A stretch of 64,000 nucleotides of DNA from Mytilisepta virgata (GCA_028015205.1 CM051521.1:120784614-120848613), one strand, 5' to 3'; shown: positions 42,306 through 54,203, counted from the stretch's first letter. Notes: a model not told the origin generated them from the sequence alone. Translations and numbers: made by a program.

Positions 42306-45254
42306 GACATGACTGCCATCCTAGGTCACCTTGAACACCAATATTACTTATATATCTGTTGACTGAAAAGATACATTCGATTTACTTTTAATCTTTTATT
42401 TTAATCGCATCAACCTTTATTGGTTCTAAGAGATGACAATAAAATATGAGATAGCATGTTTGTGTGCAAAGTGTTTATCTGTGTAGATTAACATTCAGCA
42501 GGTACAATCTTGACTCAACCTTTGCAAATTTAAGTTAAAATATATAGAAATTATATTTAAAACTGGAAAACAGAATCGAAAATTCAGGTTAGAAGAACCA
42601 TATTTGAATAAGTCGAAACCTTGCTTATAAATTAAAATATCCAGTACAAATTTTAATACGTGCATCTACAATGACATGACAATAGATGGGAAGATGCCAT
42701 AAAAATAGTCACATGTACATGTAATTGGATAAAAAACATTACTGTGTCCTACGTAATTTTGCAACTAAATTGTAAAGATTATGAAAATCAGGATGGATTT
42801 CAAAAGGCAGAAATGGCAATTTAAGATGAAAATTGCGTTACAGTTACCTAAAAGGGCCATTTGTGTCTTTTAAACTTGACTTTCAGGATTTTAATAAATC
42901 TTTAAAATTCAAGATGAGAATACCAAGCAAGATATATTGCTTTGCAGTCAATAAAGAGCTAGACTGAATAACATGTCTGTAAGTTTAACGTATGCTGAAC
43001 CAATCTAATCCTGCCTTAATAAATCTTGATTGACCGCCTACAAACATGTCTTTTGACATTCTGGGAAGCTGTCACCTTTTCGGTAATTGTTTGGCTTTTA
43101 TAGGATGTCAGAATAGATAAGGGTGGGGGTACCCGTAAAACTAGTTTAACCCAACCACTTTGCAGTGTCGGTACCAAGTCAGACTGTCCTGACTCTGTGT
43201 TGTGTTTACGTTTGTGTTTAGTGCTCTTTTGTTATTTTTGACCAGGGTTCTATCTGTTGGGTGACGTTGATTGATCGGTATGTCATTGTTGATCTTTTCT
43301 GTTATCAATTTTGTTTATTTTCTTGATTTGATCTTTATTTTTCTGGAAATTTTGATGATGCAGAAGATTAAAACAAATTTAGAACAGAAAAAAAACTGGA
43401 ATGCCTCTTGAGGAAAATCCGAAGGGCTACCTAACAGTCATAAACTCAGAGACAAAGACAAAAATTATGGTGGGATGTACAGGAACAAACAAACAAACAG
43501 AAATACAAAAAAAATATGGTAAGAATAATGGACTCAAGCAAACAAAAGGTGATGAACTGGAGTGGTAAGCAGTTTCGGTCTTTTATTAGACCGTCGCCAA
43601 GTTGGTCATGTTAAGTCCAGAGCAATTTCAAGTTCCTTGACAAAGAAACAACTAAATTGCGACAAATGGAAGGGATCAGATTTCATCTTGGAAACTGATA
43701 TTCCAAAACGATAAACAGGTTCATGATGACTTCAGCCTAGGAAATAAATACCCCTTTTTGAATCAAAGAATTTTATTTTTGAGTAGTTTCAGTAGTTGAG
43801 ACCTGTCGAGAAAAATTACATTACTGGACACAAGCTCTGAAACAAATTAGCTGGAAAATGAATAGATTATTGACGTTAGTATTTATGCAACAATAAGCGA
43901 CCCATTTGCTTTCGTGTAAAATTTGAAGCTTTTCAGTATTGAAAAAAAGACTAAAACACTAAAATAACTATTTGCGAATAAAGGAAGCAAATGGTATAGT
44001 GACTGTTGTTATGAATATTTTAAGACCTCATATTGGATATATAAATGTGAAAATGTATAAATTATCAAAGACGTCTGTAATTCGTTTGTTTAGTCTTCTT
44101 TAAGAGTGAAAATTGACGGGACACAGTACGACTGTATCTAGACAATTTCAATTGATTTTTAATGTATTATTTATCTGGATTTCACTGGGCTATATTGTTT
44201 TTTGAAAGATTTATATCTCAAAGAATCTTGCATGAAACGTAACAGTGGAATATTTCATTCAAAACAGACGAAACTCAGATAAGATAATGTATCTGTATTA
44301 CATGGAGTAAGTCATCCTCCTGAACTTTCTTCTATTAAGTATAAGAGAAAATCATTTTGAGAATTATTTTAAACATAATGTCATTAATATATAGTATATT
44401 CATTACTTTTCTTCGTTGGATTGCGAAAGAGTTGATACGAAGACATCATTGGCCAATATAATTGTATTTTGTTGCGTATTTAAATTTATGGTGACCACTA
44501 CTCACACGATTCATAAAAACATTATCTAACAAATACTATTATATCGGTAAATTTAAACATTTGCAAATTAAACATGGATTTGAACTTTAACTTGTTTGAT
44601 AAAACTATCTTACATGTAAGCATTTCTTAAAATCTGGTGAAATAAAATGGTTTTTAATTTTTTGACAAATCTCAGGTTTTAATTTATAACATTACATTTA
44701 TCTTCTTTTATATGAGCAGGTGTTTGGTTATTGTTTTTCAAATGTTTTAAAAGGAGCCATAAATATTGTAGCGTAATGTTTATTTTACTGACAACTTTAT
44801 TATCATCTTATCAATATTGAGTTAATTAGGTAAAAATAACATGAAAAGGTTTATTAGTTTTTTTTCAATTTAAAATATGATTTCGCAGATATGTCATTAA
44901 GGTTTAATACATTTTCCCATTTATAATAGGAAAAATAAACCACAATGCAAAACATTTTTGTATTTATGACAAAGAGTTTAATGTCGACCGTATTACAACG
45001 GTTTCCTTTTATCTACTTGTTAAAACAATTAAATATTTCACTGCCATTCATAGCCGGCATAAAATTTAATTGATTCGTTTCTTTATATTCCGTTCGTATC
45101 TTATGATTTCAATTTTCAAAAATTGCACGATCGAAAATCATGTAACGTGTAACGTGCATTGTGTGGTTTGCATGTGTCGTTCGAATCTTGTGGTTTGGTG
45201 CGTTACACGCTTAACCATGTGTGGTATACAGGAGGTATTCAATTACCATTTGTG
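42306..45254. other. Intergenic, mostly unrecognised
   Basis: About 2.9 kb. Positions 43130-43330 form a dispersed-repeat-like segment containing GGTGACGTTGATTGATCGGT (inverted relative at 13080-13110). No gene was recognised. Confidence 0.4.
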
Positions 45255-46290
45255 TTGGTGCCGGATATAACGTCACCGGAAGCAGAATGACGACTCAAAA
45301 AGTGGCTCAGTAAAAGAAGTCACGTTGTCGGAACCGGAAGTACCTGGAAGTGGTTTTCATGCATGAAATAGTGATGGATGTTCCCCCCATTTTTAATGAT
45401 CTTCAAATGTTGACTGCGCATGCCTGACCGTAAGTTGGATTATCTCTCCTCTTCCGCGCTTATCATACCCGGTTATCTATGGGCCTGTCATCAGACCGTT
45501 TAGGATTAGAAACTCCCATCGGAGTCCCTAGGGGCTGTTCCTCTAACCTTTATGTTGAAGTCAGAGAGTATATATGCAGTGCAATAGGACTATTGGGTTA
45601 TATCCCCTTTTCTTGCGCTTTTCATTTCCGGTGTTTTTTCTGTTCTCCACTCTTTACTTTCAGTCAAGCTCATACTACTTTTCTCGTACTCCATGCTTAT
45701 CTTCGTTGCTCAGGGGTATACCCACCTCCTCATTTCCATTTTTTAGCAAGATAATGTATTGCTGCTAGTGCTGCTAAGGAGGGGGAGGATAATTGTATTT
45801 TTGATGTCTTGGCCTTGTCTGCTTTGTCTGGGTCGTCGTTGTGGTCTGAAGTATGAATCTATCTTCTGTTTTTATTGCTAGATAAAAATGGAGAAGTCTT
45901 TTCTCATCACCGCTTTGGGCTGCTCCCCTTGCTGCTCCGGACAAAACTCATACTGCTCTTCACGGCTTTTCTCTTGTTCAAAGCTGGTCTTCACTGCCAC
46001 TTGCTGCTCAGGATTGTGGTCATCACTGCTCTTCGCTACTCGTTGCTGCTCGTCGCTGCTAGCCGCTACTCGTCACTGCTTTGGACTAAACACATATTGC
46101 TCCTCTCGTGCTCATTGTTGCTCATGACTTTAAATAAAACGTGCAAAAATAACTGACGAAATCCAAACTTCCAGTTGCGCATGCGCTCAAACCACTTTCA
46201 TGTACCTCTATTTCAGGTCATATAACGTCTGCTTCCGTTATCGCCACTTTCGGTGACGTCATTTCCGCTTCCTGTACCACCACAGCCCCA
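45255..46290. repeat. Possible element with diverged inverted ends and a CTGCT-rich core
   Basis: The left side has ATAACGTCACCGGAAGCAGA and GAAGTACCTGGAAGTGGTTT. The right side, read on the minus strand, has GACGTCACCGAAAGTGG, GGAAGCAGACGTTATAT and GAGGTACATGAAAGTGGTTT. The blocks correspond, but their order and identity are imperfect. The core (45880-46130) is a CTGCTC-rich low-complexity tract that produces long spurious Cys/Ser/Leu-rich frames. It is GC-richer than the neighbouring DNA. Confidence 0.45.
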
Positions 46291-47640
46291 CCATTAATAC
46301 TTACTGAAAAAAATCTATATGTTATTTCTGCATTAGATCTTGTGATAAATGAAGTAGACACGGACAAAAGTAGATAACGGCCAACTGAGGTTGTTCTGAA
46401 TGAATATAAATTCAGATAGTCTGTTCTCCTCTAAGCTCATTTTATATAGTGTCGAATAGAAATGTCTTCCATATTTGCAACAATCTAATCAGCTCAACGT
46501 GGCCTGCTGCTCATTGATTAAGACTAGATATTGTCAATCTTTCCATGCTTCCAAATATTTACTGGAATATTCAGTACGGAAAATAATGACTAGAATTTAC
46601 ATTAACGGAAGGTGACTGAAACATTAATACTGAAAAATTACTGGACCCCTACTTTTTTGTAACAAAATTGAAAAAATATTCTAGAATTTCAATTTTGGTG
46701 CATGGTATATATATATATTTTAAAATGTTATTTCTTAGAGCACACTCAAATAAATGATTGGTCAAATAGAGTATTCTGATTCTGATTAATTTTACCAATA
46801 TTTATATCTAAGCTTTGAAATTAATATAAAACCAATGGTAAATTCGCATAAGTGCAAATGTATCAAAATATTTTTCACGTTTTGAGATTTATATGGTTGA
46901 TGTTTAATAAAGAACTTGTTGGGGCTATAGAAGAAAGTTTATGTATCATTTATGAGTACTCCCCCGTACTCCCTTGTTTTGAGCCAGTGTCTGTATTCCA
47001 CTTGTTGTGGCTTGTCGACTTTTGTGCATGAATGAGTTTATTTAAGATTGTATTTCATTTATGTTGAGTCTGTATCGCTCACCTGAAGAAGGATGGTCCT
47101 TGCCTTAGTGAAACGTATGTAAAAATATCTTACGCGATTTTTACGGGAAAGATCTGATTCAGTCAATAAACGTAAGGTTGAACCGTAAAACTATTTGTAC
47201 ATAACATAAACTATATCATGATTAATTCATTTTACTGTACATTTTAATGGATTGGATATAGTTTGCAATGGATTTTAAAATATTCTTGTTTTTTTGTACG
47301 CGTACTTTTTCCTTCAACTTTCTCCGACAACAAACATATAATTCCATCAAGACATCCACTTTTGTAAGCTAGAGTTAAATGTGTGAGACTAAGTCCAGAC
47401 TTGGCTACCTTTAGAAATTACCGATTCAGGAATTCCGTTCAGTGTATAAATATTTGTATTGCAAGTGTCTAGCTGAAATACCGAGTGGATTGGGAATTTA
47501 ATTGTAAAACTTTGTGATTCGATGACGCTGGTCGAGATTTCTGCGGTACTTATTGAATTGTGTAGTGATTGTACATCTCCTATGGCAAATACGACCTCTG
47601 GTCAAAGGGAAGTAACGCGATGTTTCGCGGAATCCGCGTA
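46291..47640. other. Non-coding, nothing recognised
   Basis: Positions 47022-47055 (GTGCATGAATGAGTTTATTT and onward) recur almost exactly at 51268-51301 within the last intron of iGluR copy A. Confidence 0.4.
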
Positions 47641-47899
47641 GTGGCGCTGATTTACGTTAATTTTCCGTACGGTCATATGTTAAAAAAAAGGACAAATATA
47701 CCAAAGGAGCAATCAAAAAACGTAATCCATTGGACAGACAAACACGGGAAGACAAATGAACAACCACAAGCACAACAAATAAACACAGAAAACTAACAAA
47801 CAATGAATAACACGAACTCCTATAAAAACCAGGAGTGAACCCCGGTGCTCCGGAAGGGTAAGCAATTCCTGCTCCGTATACGGCACTCGTCGTGAAGTT

Positions 47900-48999
47900 C
47901 AACAAGCCAGTCCGAGGGAAGTCACAAATCGGTGGAGGCACATGAAAGGATACGACAGTGGGAACATGTCCAACATCATCTTAGATATTGGAACACTGTA
48001 ATGGTCAATCAATTCGCGATGACGACCGTAAAATTTCCTAAGTGATGACATCAACTTATCACTAATAAAACCCTGGTTAAGAAGCTTTTGTGACAGCATT
48101 AATCCATATGCAGGCGATGCTGGTATATTACTACTCAAGAAGGGAAAATTAACAATAGGAAAGTTGAAGTTATCACGTTTGTCATAAAGTTTTGTCTTCA
48201 AACGTCCCTCATAGTCTATTTCAAGAAACAAATCCAAATATGAAGAGGACTTTGGTGTATCTGTAGTATTTCAAGCTCATTTGGTAGATAAGATGTAGAA
48301 AGTCTTGGAATTTGTCGTTATTTAACGACAACACATCATCTATATAACGAAAAGTGAAATTAAAGGATTGGGCTAGTTTCTTTTTGTTTTCACGTAGTAA
48401 CCCTTGAATGAAGTCCGCTTCATATGAGTAAAGAAACAAATCGTCGAGGAGAGGAGCACAGTTGGTTCCCATTGGAATGCCGATTGTTTGTTGAAAAATT
48501 ATACCGCCAAATTCAACGAATATGTTGTTTATGAGAAAATCTAACATGTTTCTAATTTCATCTTCAGAATACTTTTTATCAGAATCAGAATGGTTCTTCA
48601 CGAAATAAGCCTTTTCTCTACCCAGAACAAGAAATTTATACCTGCGTGTCCCATATTTCTTGAAAAAAAACATTGATGAACTAGTTGCTTTAAGTGATCT
48701 TTTAATTGAGAATGTGGTATGGTAGTGTAGAGTGTAGAGAAGTCGAATGTTTTTATGCTTTTGCATGTAGCCAAATATTTTGATTTTAGATATTGAAGTA
48801 AATTTTTGGAGTTTTTAAGAATCCACATCTGATTGACGCCACTGGTGGAATATGATGTTTCACAGTAATTCTGAAGTCTCTCTTTAATACATGTCAATAT
48901 GAATGTTAAAATCTTTGAAAGAGGTTTTGTAGAGCAATAAGCTGACCCAGCAATGTACCCTTGTTTAAACGGATTCTTATGCAGTTTAGAAAATAACAA
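47900..48999 (-). pseudogene. Penelope-like reverse transcriptase, copy 3
   Basis: Polymerase motifs in order on the minus strand: KLHKNPFKQGYIAGSAYCST (48975), TFDFSTLYTTIPHSQLKDHL (first catalytic Asp, about 48750), then after a frameshift GTRRYKFLVLGREKAYFVK, IGIPMGTNCAPLLDDLFLYS (48490-48430), FTFRYIDDVLSLNNDKFQDF (catalytic YIDD, about 48350-48300). After another shift: DLFLEIDYEGRLKTKLYDKR and NFPFLSSNIPASPAYG. The GIPMGTNCAP and YIDD boxes and the LDLFLE...TKLYDK segment fit Penelope-like or related telomerase-like reverse transcriptases. At least three breaks make it inactive. Confidence 0.8.
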
Positions 49000-49246
49000 T
49001 CCAAAGATACTAATATTAGATATAGTAAGTTTATACTATGCTGTATACGACGCATTTCAAGGAGTTACCTCTCATCAGCAGCATTAAAACCGAAACATTT
49101 GGAAGACCAAAAACCAAACCTATATTAAACAAGAAGTACTCAACCAAAAAAAACGAAATAGGAAGCCAAATTTCAGCTAAGGAGATCTACCATGTGCAAT
49201 ACAAGGAATGAACCCTTAGTATTTCTATTATTTTTGAATTTTGCGA
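48990..49246 (+). mobile_element. R1 insertion with 5-bp target duplication TTTAG
   Basis: It is flanked by TTTAG at 48985-48989 and 49247-49251. Removing it with one TTTAG restores the codons for W-I-P-K-L-H-K across the Penelope-like polymerase. The copy contains the AAAATAACAATCC end and stops at GAATTTTGCGA, lacking the last 120 bp of the monomer. Confidence 0.9.
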
Positions 49247-50142
49247 TTTAGGAATCCAATAAAGAGCAGGAAGGTCCATTTCTTCACCCTTTGTAGAAAT
49301 GCCAAAGGAATGAAGAACGGTTTTGTGGTTATCAAGGACTTCCTGCTTAGTGTGGTCGGTGTATAAGTTGGGTTACCCGCAGTATTATCTATTCCCAATT
49401 TGCTTCTAAGACACCCAAAATAATAGTTCTTGCAAACAAAAACGATGTTATTGGGGGTTTTGTCAGCTGGGACAACTACATATTTGTCATGGAGGCGAGT
49501 AAAGTTCTCAACAACCTTAGGGTCTTTAAAGATGGATTTAGCTTTAGTGTTCATAGACCCTTGGAGGCTTTTAATTCGGATTTGTATCATTGACCTAATA
49601 GCCTTCACCCACTCTGAAAGTGTGTCAGCAGGCTCCTGTTCCTTTGAAGTCCATTTTCTGGCATAGTCCTCCACAGAATCCATAAGTAATTTGAAATTTT
49701 ATTTCCAATTAATTGGCTGAGGTTCTCGGTATTTGGGGCCTTTAGCTAGCATATTTTTCAGCTTTTGATTATCAACTAGATTGAGATCTCCTGTGATAAA
49801 ATGACCCACAGGACTATAATTGAATGGAGATGTCGAACAGGAGCAGTCAGGAGGTTTAGACTTGAGGTCATCGGAATTAAGGTCCCGCAATCCCCGTTTG
49901 TAATTGCAAATCTTGGTTGCAATGGGTTTTGTATGAGAATAAGAAATAAGTGGAACAGTTTGGTCTTTGAAATATGGAGGAATTTTAGATTTTACTGTTT
50001 TGTGGTGAAGGATATTTCTGAGATTTATGGCATCCACGCCTTTATTAACAAAGTTAACCTTGAGGAAGAACCTTTGGTGAGATTCGTCGTTATGGATGCG
50101 AACTGGTTTGAAAAATCTGTGAGAAGCAATATCCGATACCAC
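49228..50142 (-). pseudogene. Penelope-like element copy 3, N-terminal part
   Basis: Two frames join across a stop at about 49690. The first (50142-49699) contains VPLISYSHTKPIATKICNYK, then PPDCSCSTSPFNYSPVGHFI and GPKYREPQPINWK. The second (49683-49228) contains YARKWTSKEQEPADTLSEWV, then DKYVVVPADKTPNNIVFVCK (the D-K-x-x-x-V-V-x-x-D block that opens Penelope-like polymerases) and KLGIDNTAGNPTYTPTTLS. After a frameshift near 49350, SFGIST and DLPALYWIPK lead into the R1 insertion. Copy 4 at 61.0 kb encodes the same region with about 70% identity by eye. Confidence 0.75.
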
Positions 50143-50189
50143 AGCAGTTTGTATTCAGCTGAATTAAAATTCTTGATTTCTTGCTCCAT

Positions 50190-50510
50190 TATGTTCGGGA
50201 CCACCTAAAGACCATTGCTACCAAGTTTTGTTTCATTGACGAAGTGGATTCAGACAAAAAGATCTTTAAGTAAATTTCCCATAGGGTCCTATTTTGAACT
50301 TAATGGCGGCCATCTTTGATGGCGGGCGGGGTCGTCGAATACAATTCTAAACGAAGACCATTGTTGCCGAGTTTTGTTCTAATTGGCCCAGGGGTTTCAG
50401 AGGAGAAGATCATTAAATGAAAGTTAACGACAGTCGCCAAGTAATGGAAACAGCTCACGTGGCCCTTTGGGTGACCTAAAATTAAAACATCATTTTTGTC
50501 GGCCATTAAT
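50190..50510 (-). repeat. Dispersed-repeat fragment with GGCGGCCATCTTTGATGGCG
   Basis: GC-richer than its surroundings. It contains two CCATTG(T/C)T(A/G)CC(A/G)AGTTTTGTT blocks about 150 bp apart (50211 and 50359) and an imperfect palindrome near 50452-50478. The open frame on the minus strand (50300-50506) looks like element sequence and is not called as a gene. Confidence 0.5.
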
Positions 50511-50876
50511 TATTGTATGGACTGTTTTTAAGGATGTTATCAATCTTTGGCCATGTTTAAAACATTGACATTTTGTCTATCCGAGGCATCCCACATCTCC
50601 TTTCATAAAGGTAAAGCTAAAACCTATTTGTGTCCTTGCCGAAGATAATACTTAAATTCCAAAGCCCAGTAAATCATCAAAAGTCAAAACGATAAAATGA
50701 TACTTTAATTGGCAGATACTGAAAAAAAATATAAAGAAAGTTTCTATTCATTAATTTACATAGAACCAGGCAATGTTAAACTTTGATACGCATATTCTAT
50801 ATATATGTCACAATGCAAAGTGATAATAAGATTATTGCTTTAAAATGGAGTTGAAATGTATTGCATTTCCCCAAGA
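50511..50876. other. 3' flank of iGluR copy A
   Basis: Probable 3' UTR and downstream sequence on the minus strand; no gene recognised. Confidence 0.45.
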
Positions 50877-51198
50877 TCATTCCGGATACAGAGCTGTCAT
50901 TTCTAAACTTGTTGTGCTAGACGTTTTGGATATGGATTGGTTCCTTGTCTTTTTCAACTTTGATGACAAAAACAGACATTTCTTTTTGAATATGTCTGTA
51001 TTGCAGAATATTTCAATGAGGAAAACTACCATTGCAAGTCCAACACTACCAAAATATATATAAAACAATCCGAGAAGACTGTCCATTCCTAGTGACTGAG
51101 CTGAACAGGATCTGTATGATGACGTACAACTATTAGATCGAGGCCACCATTTATTCCGCCATTGCTTGATGAATCCAGCTTCTGTCATTTTCAAAATT
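50877..51198 (-). CDS. Ionotropic glutamate receptor copy A, last exon (end of S2, M4, C-tail)
   Basis: A 322-bp exon with acceptor TAAACAG before 51198 and stop TGA at 50879-50877. Joined to the previous exon it reads NLAILKMTEAGFIKQWRNKW, matching the family's 'A-I-L-x-L-x-E-x-G-x-x-x-x-L-x-x-K-W-W' end of lobe S2. A cysteine in NSCTSSYRSC is the partner for the conserved extracellular disulfide. M4 is SLLGLFYIYFGSVGLAMVVF, followed by the short cytoplasmic tail (about 45 residues) ending EMTALYPE, with no PDZ ligand of the usual type. The frame is intact and the splice phase fits, so this looks like a functional gene end. Confidence 0.9.
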
Positions 51199-51558
51199 CT
51201 GTTTATTTTGAGTAGAATTATGGATTAATATAGCAAATCAAGGTGACTTTTGAAAATTAAACTCTTTTGTGCATGAATGAGTTTATTTAAGATTGTATTG
51301 TAAAAATTGTGTACCAAAACGCTTAAATGCTATAGATCGCAAGAGTTGTAAATAAAACACATTGTACAATATGTCTATCTATAATTCAAATAAATTATAT
51401 TAAGTTTTAATTGTTTTTGTAAGAGGAGAGACTATATGTAGAATCTTTAAAAAAAAGTCTTTGGTATCAATATATCTATCCAGAACATATATTTTACTTG
51501 TGAAGTACTTGCTTATTTATTTAATAGAACAAAGAAACATTTTGTATTAAAAACTCAC

Positions 51559-51809
51559 GCTAAATTGAACGCGTCAAGATAGTTTGACTTTTCTTGTAAA
51601 ACGAATCCTACTCCTGCTGTATTAAATTTTTCATCTGCTACGGCATAAACTTTGCAGTCTTGAAGCATAATATAATCCAACAGGGAGTAGTCAGCTAGGA
51701 AGGCATACTTCCCTTGTCTTACATAGCTCAAGGCTATATCTACTTCATTTACTATCGGCATACCTTCCATTTTACTCCAGATTTTCGCATATAAACCAGT
51801 TCTTGCTGT
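51559..51809 (-). CDS. Ionotropic glutamate receptor copy A, S2 exon
   Basis: A 251-bp exon between acceptor TTTACTTGCAG and donor GC/GTGAGT (phase 2, completed by the A of the last exon). It encodes TARTGLYAKIWSKMEGMPIV, then the signature strand and helix GKYAFLADYSLLDYIMLQDC and a GVGFVLQEKSNYLDAF loop. In AMPA and kainate receptors the residue after 'Y-A-F-L-x' in this block is a ligand-binding Glu (L-L-E-S-T). Here it is Asp (L-A-D-Y-S), as in glycine- or D-serine-binding NMDA-GluN1 and delta subunits. The cysteine in LQDCKVYAV is the first half of the S2 disulfide. Confidence 0.9.
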
Positions 51810-53189
51810 CTGCAAGTAAATGTATTAACATCTTGATTTAAAATTTTTAAAACAAACTGGTTGTGAAGGAACGAACCAAAAACATCTTGAATCATCATAG
51901 TGTTTTCACTTAATATATGAATATTTATACTGATGATTTTTTCTGAGATATTTTTCCTGTCAAATTCAGTTACTTTAGTAATATTAGTTAGTCTGAATGG
52001 AGATACAGATATAGGACATTTTCTTTATAAATAATTAGGTTGATTCCCGTAAAGAAAAAGAAAAAAAGAGAACGTCGCCACTTTGGGCTTGTTATTTGTT
52101 TTCGCTTGTCTTCAAGTGGAAAACATTTAAACGTTTCTTTTCTTTAACCAATTGACAATGGAGAAGTTATCTTTGCCTTTTAAAGGTAACTGTCGAATTT
52201 ATTTTTTTTTATTAACATTAAGTTTTGCGACTAACCAATGTTTTAAACCATGCACTAAATAAGATAACACGAGTAAAAGGGTACTAAATGAAATTGATCT
52301 TTGTCAGAATATTTTGCAAAGAAAATCATACTTTCATGTATGCAAAGACTATAACAGGTTTTTTTCGGAACAACTTCTTATATATATATATAGTTTTCGA
52401 CGCTTATGCTGGATTCGCTGAAAGAAGTGTCTCTTTTAAATGACTGTTATCAACCCTTTCGGACATTCTTCAAGCATTAGTAGTATATATGTAGAGATAT
52501 TCTTAGAAACACCGTTCAAACAAACAATTAAATTATTTATTTTGATGCATTACAGATATATTTTAACCATATTTCCATATGTAAAACCCTTCATTAGGAC
52601 AGGGGAAACGACCTGTTGAAGAACAGTAAATTACTGGTTCTTTATTTTTTATAAAGATTATCTAAAGCTGTTTATATATGTTCAATAACAATTCTAATAT
52701 GACGTCCTATATATCGTCAAACGATATGTTACATGTATCCTGTATATTCACTTTGGGAACATGCATATAAACGTGGGTACTTATAAAGTGAGAAACGGAT
52801 CGAAACAAAACGAAACGAAATATAACGAAACGAAACGAAATACAACGAAACTAAACGAAATATAACAAAATGAAACAAAATACAACGAAACGAAAGGAAT
52901 ACCCCTATGTTCTCTCTCCTTGTTTTTTATTCAACGCATTTTTAGATTTTTGAACACGAATTTTTACTATGATTTTCATGAAAACTCAAGTGTTAAATCT
53001 CTTCAATTAGACATCTGCAATTGTACAAAATGAACCCTACCGCATACAGCCCATATTGCGTATTGGTTGGGAGTTTTAAATTGTCCGGCCTCTATTGTAA
53101 CATTCAAAGACATTAGCGATATTAATCGATATTAAATTCGCTAAATCGTGAATGCTTTATGTTCGCAAATTAAGTCATTGTTTCAAGAC

Positions 53190-53485
53190 TACATACTGAA
53201 TTTACATACTGAATTTGGTACTCCATGAGGACGGACAATAGCTGTAACAGATCTTTGTTTAGTTGGGGTTTTACGCCGTTTGCAGCATATTTGGCTATTT
53301 CGCGGCGGCCAGTTTTTATTGGTGGAGGAAGCCGGAGTACCCGGAGAGAACCACCGACCTTCGGTAGGAAAATTGGCAATCCTTGTCAATTAAGATCGGA
53401 GTCGAACACACCCCGCCACAGGTAAGATTCGCAGCCTCAGCGTTGAAAGGCTAGTGATCATTAGTAGCCATGACGAACTACCTAG
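53190..53485 (-). mobile_element. tRNA-derived SINE
   Basis: The minus strand reads as a tRNA-like head with CTAGCCTTTCAACGCTGAGG, a B-box GTGTTCGACTCC, then a conserved body CTCCACCAATAAAAACTGGC and CGCCGCGAAATAGCC, ending ACGGCGTAAAACCCCAACTA. The 'GGCGTTAAAC-CCAA' type of end is the tail of core-domain SINEs widespread in molluscs. The open frames on both strands here are shadows of this GC-rich element. Confidence 0.8.
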
Positions 53486-53519
53486 ACCAAAAATACTTGT
53501 TAATTGAATTTAAATATTT

Positions 53520-54200
53520 TAAAGACATTGGACCCTATTCTAAAGGTATCGCGGCACAAAAAGGTATATATATAGGCTTTTTACTTGACGTTTTCATTAA
53601 GGGTAAACTTCATTAAATTAAAACACAAAATAAGAGTTGAACCTATATGTTGAGTACATCGAAGTTGACACGTTTTTTAATTTACCCGAAAATTGCTAAT
53701 TTTGTGATTTTTCGTGCATATTTGATTTTTATGGACAATGCGACATAACTCCAGAACAACATCTGACTTTAATAAGGTAACAGTACAGAGGAGCCTAAGG
53801 AAATTTCAGTCTAGTGAGTCTTTTTAGCAACTTCAAACTTTGATCACAGATAAAAAGAACTTGGCAATATTTTGTAACCATTACAATTTACATTGATTTT
53901 AGTAACGATGATTTAAGTATTTACAATAATTATGAATATTTACATTGGAAACCATATGAAAAATGTTTTCATGTTCTTATTAATAAAGTTTCATTTTTTT
54001 AAGTAGAAGGGCTAATACATATATTATTTCGAAAGTAACCGAACTGTTAAATATACATGTCAAATTTAAATATTTGGACTATCAATCCACATTGACTCAT
54101 TGACCATTGAATTTTTGACAGACATTGACAAGATATGTTCCGCTTTAATGCAGCATTACTACACATGTTACATGCAGCTGAAACTTTTGATTAGACTATA
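53520..54200. other. Intron sequence, nothing recognised
   Basis: AT-rich interior of the fold-back structure. Confidence 0.4.
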
Positions 54201-54203
54201 TAA

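Larger units (their letters stand above)
47640..50142 (-). mobile_element. Penelope-like retroelement, copy 3 (most complete)
   Basis: Reading the minus strand from 50142 down gives an N-terminal domain, the reverse transcriptase, and a 3' tail shared with copies 1 and 2. A 257-bp R1 insertion (48990-49246) splits it with a TTTAG duplication. Frameshifts are present in both halves. No GIY-YIG endonuclease frame was recognised, so if this is a Penelope-like element it is either endonuclease-less or has lost that domain. Confidence 0.75.

Noticed and set aside
45875..46156. Cys/Ser/Leu-rich open frames resembling a secreted cysteine-rich peptide
   Set aside because: They come from a CTGCTC-rich low-complexity tract read in two overlapping frames; there is no start context, no conserved spacing of cysteines, and composition explains them.
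47090..47140. A further hammerhead ribozyme (CTGAAGA ... GTGAAACG)
   Set aside because: The CTGATGA box is absent and the bases between the two boxes do not form stem II or a closing stem I.
49801..50208. Plus-strand 135-codon frame
   Set aside because: It is the opposite-strand shadow of the Penelope-like N-terminal region, which has clear family motifs on the minus strand.
50300..50506. Minus-strand 68-codon frame beginning MADKNDVLILGH
   Set aside because: It overlaps a dispersed-repeat fragment with internal duplicated blocks and a palindrome, and no domain is visible.
53170..53425. Overlapping frames on both strands that look GC-rich and gene-like
   Set aside because: They coincide with a tRNA-derived SINE; its B-box and conserved body explain the composition.
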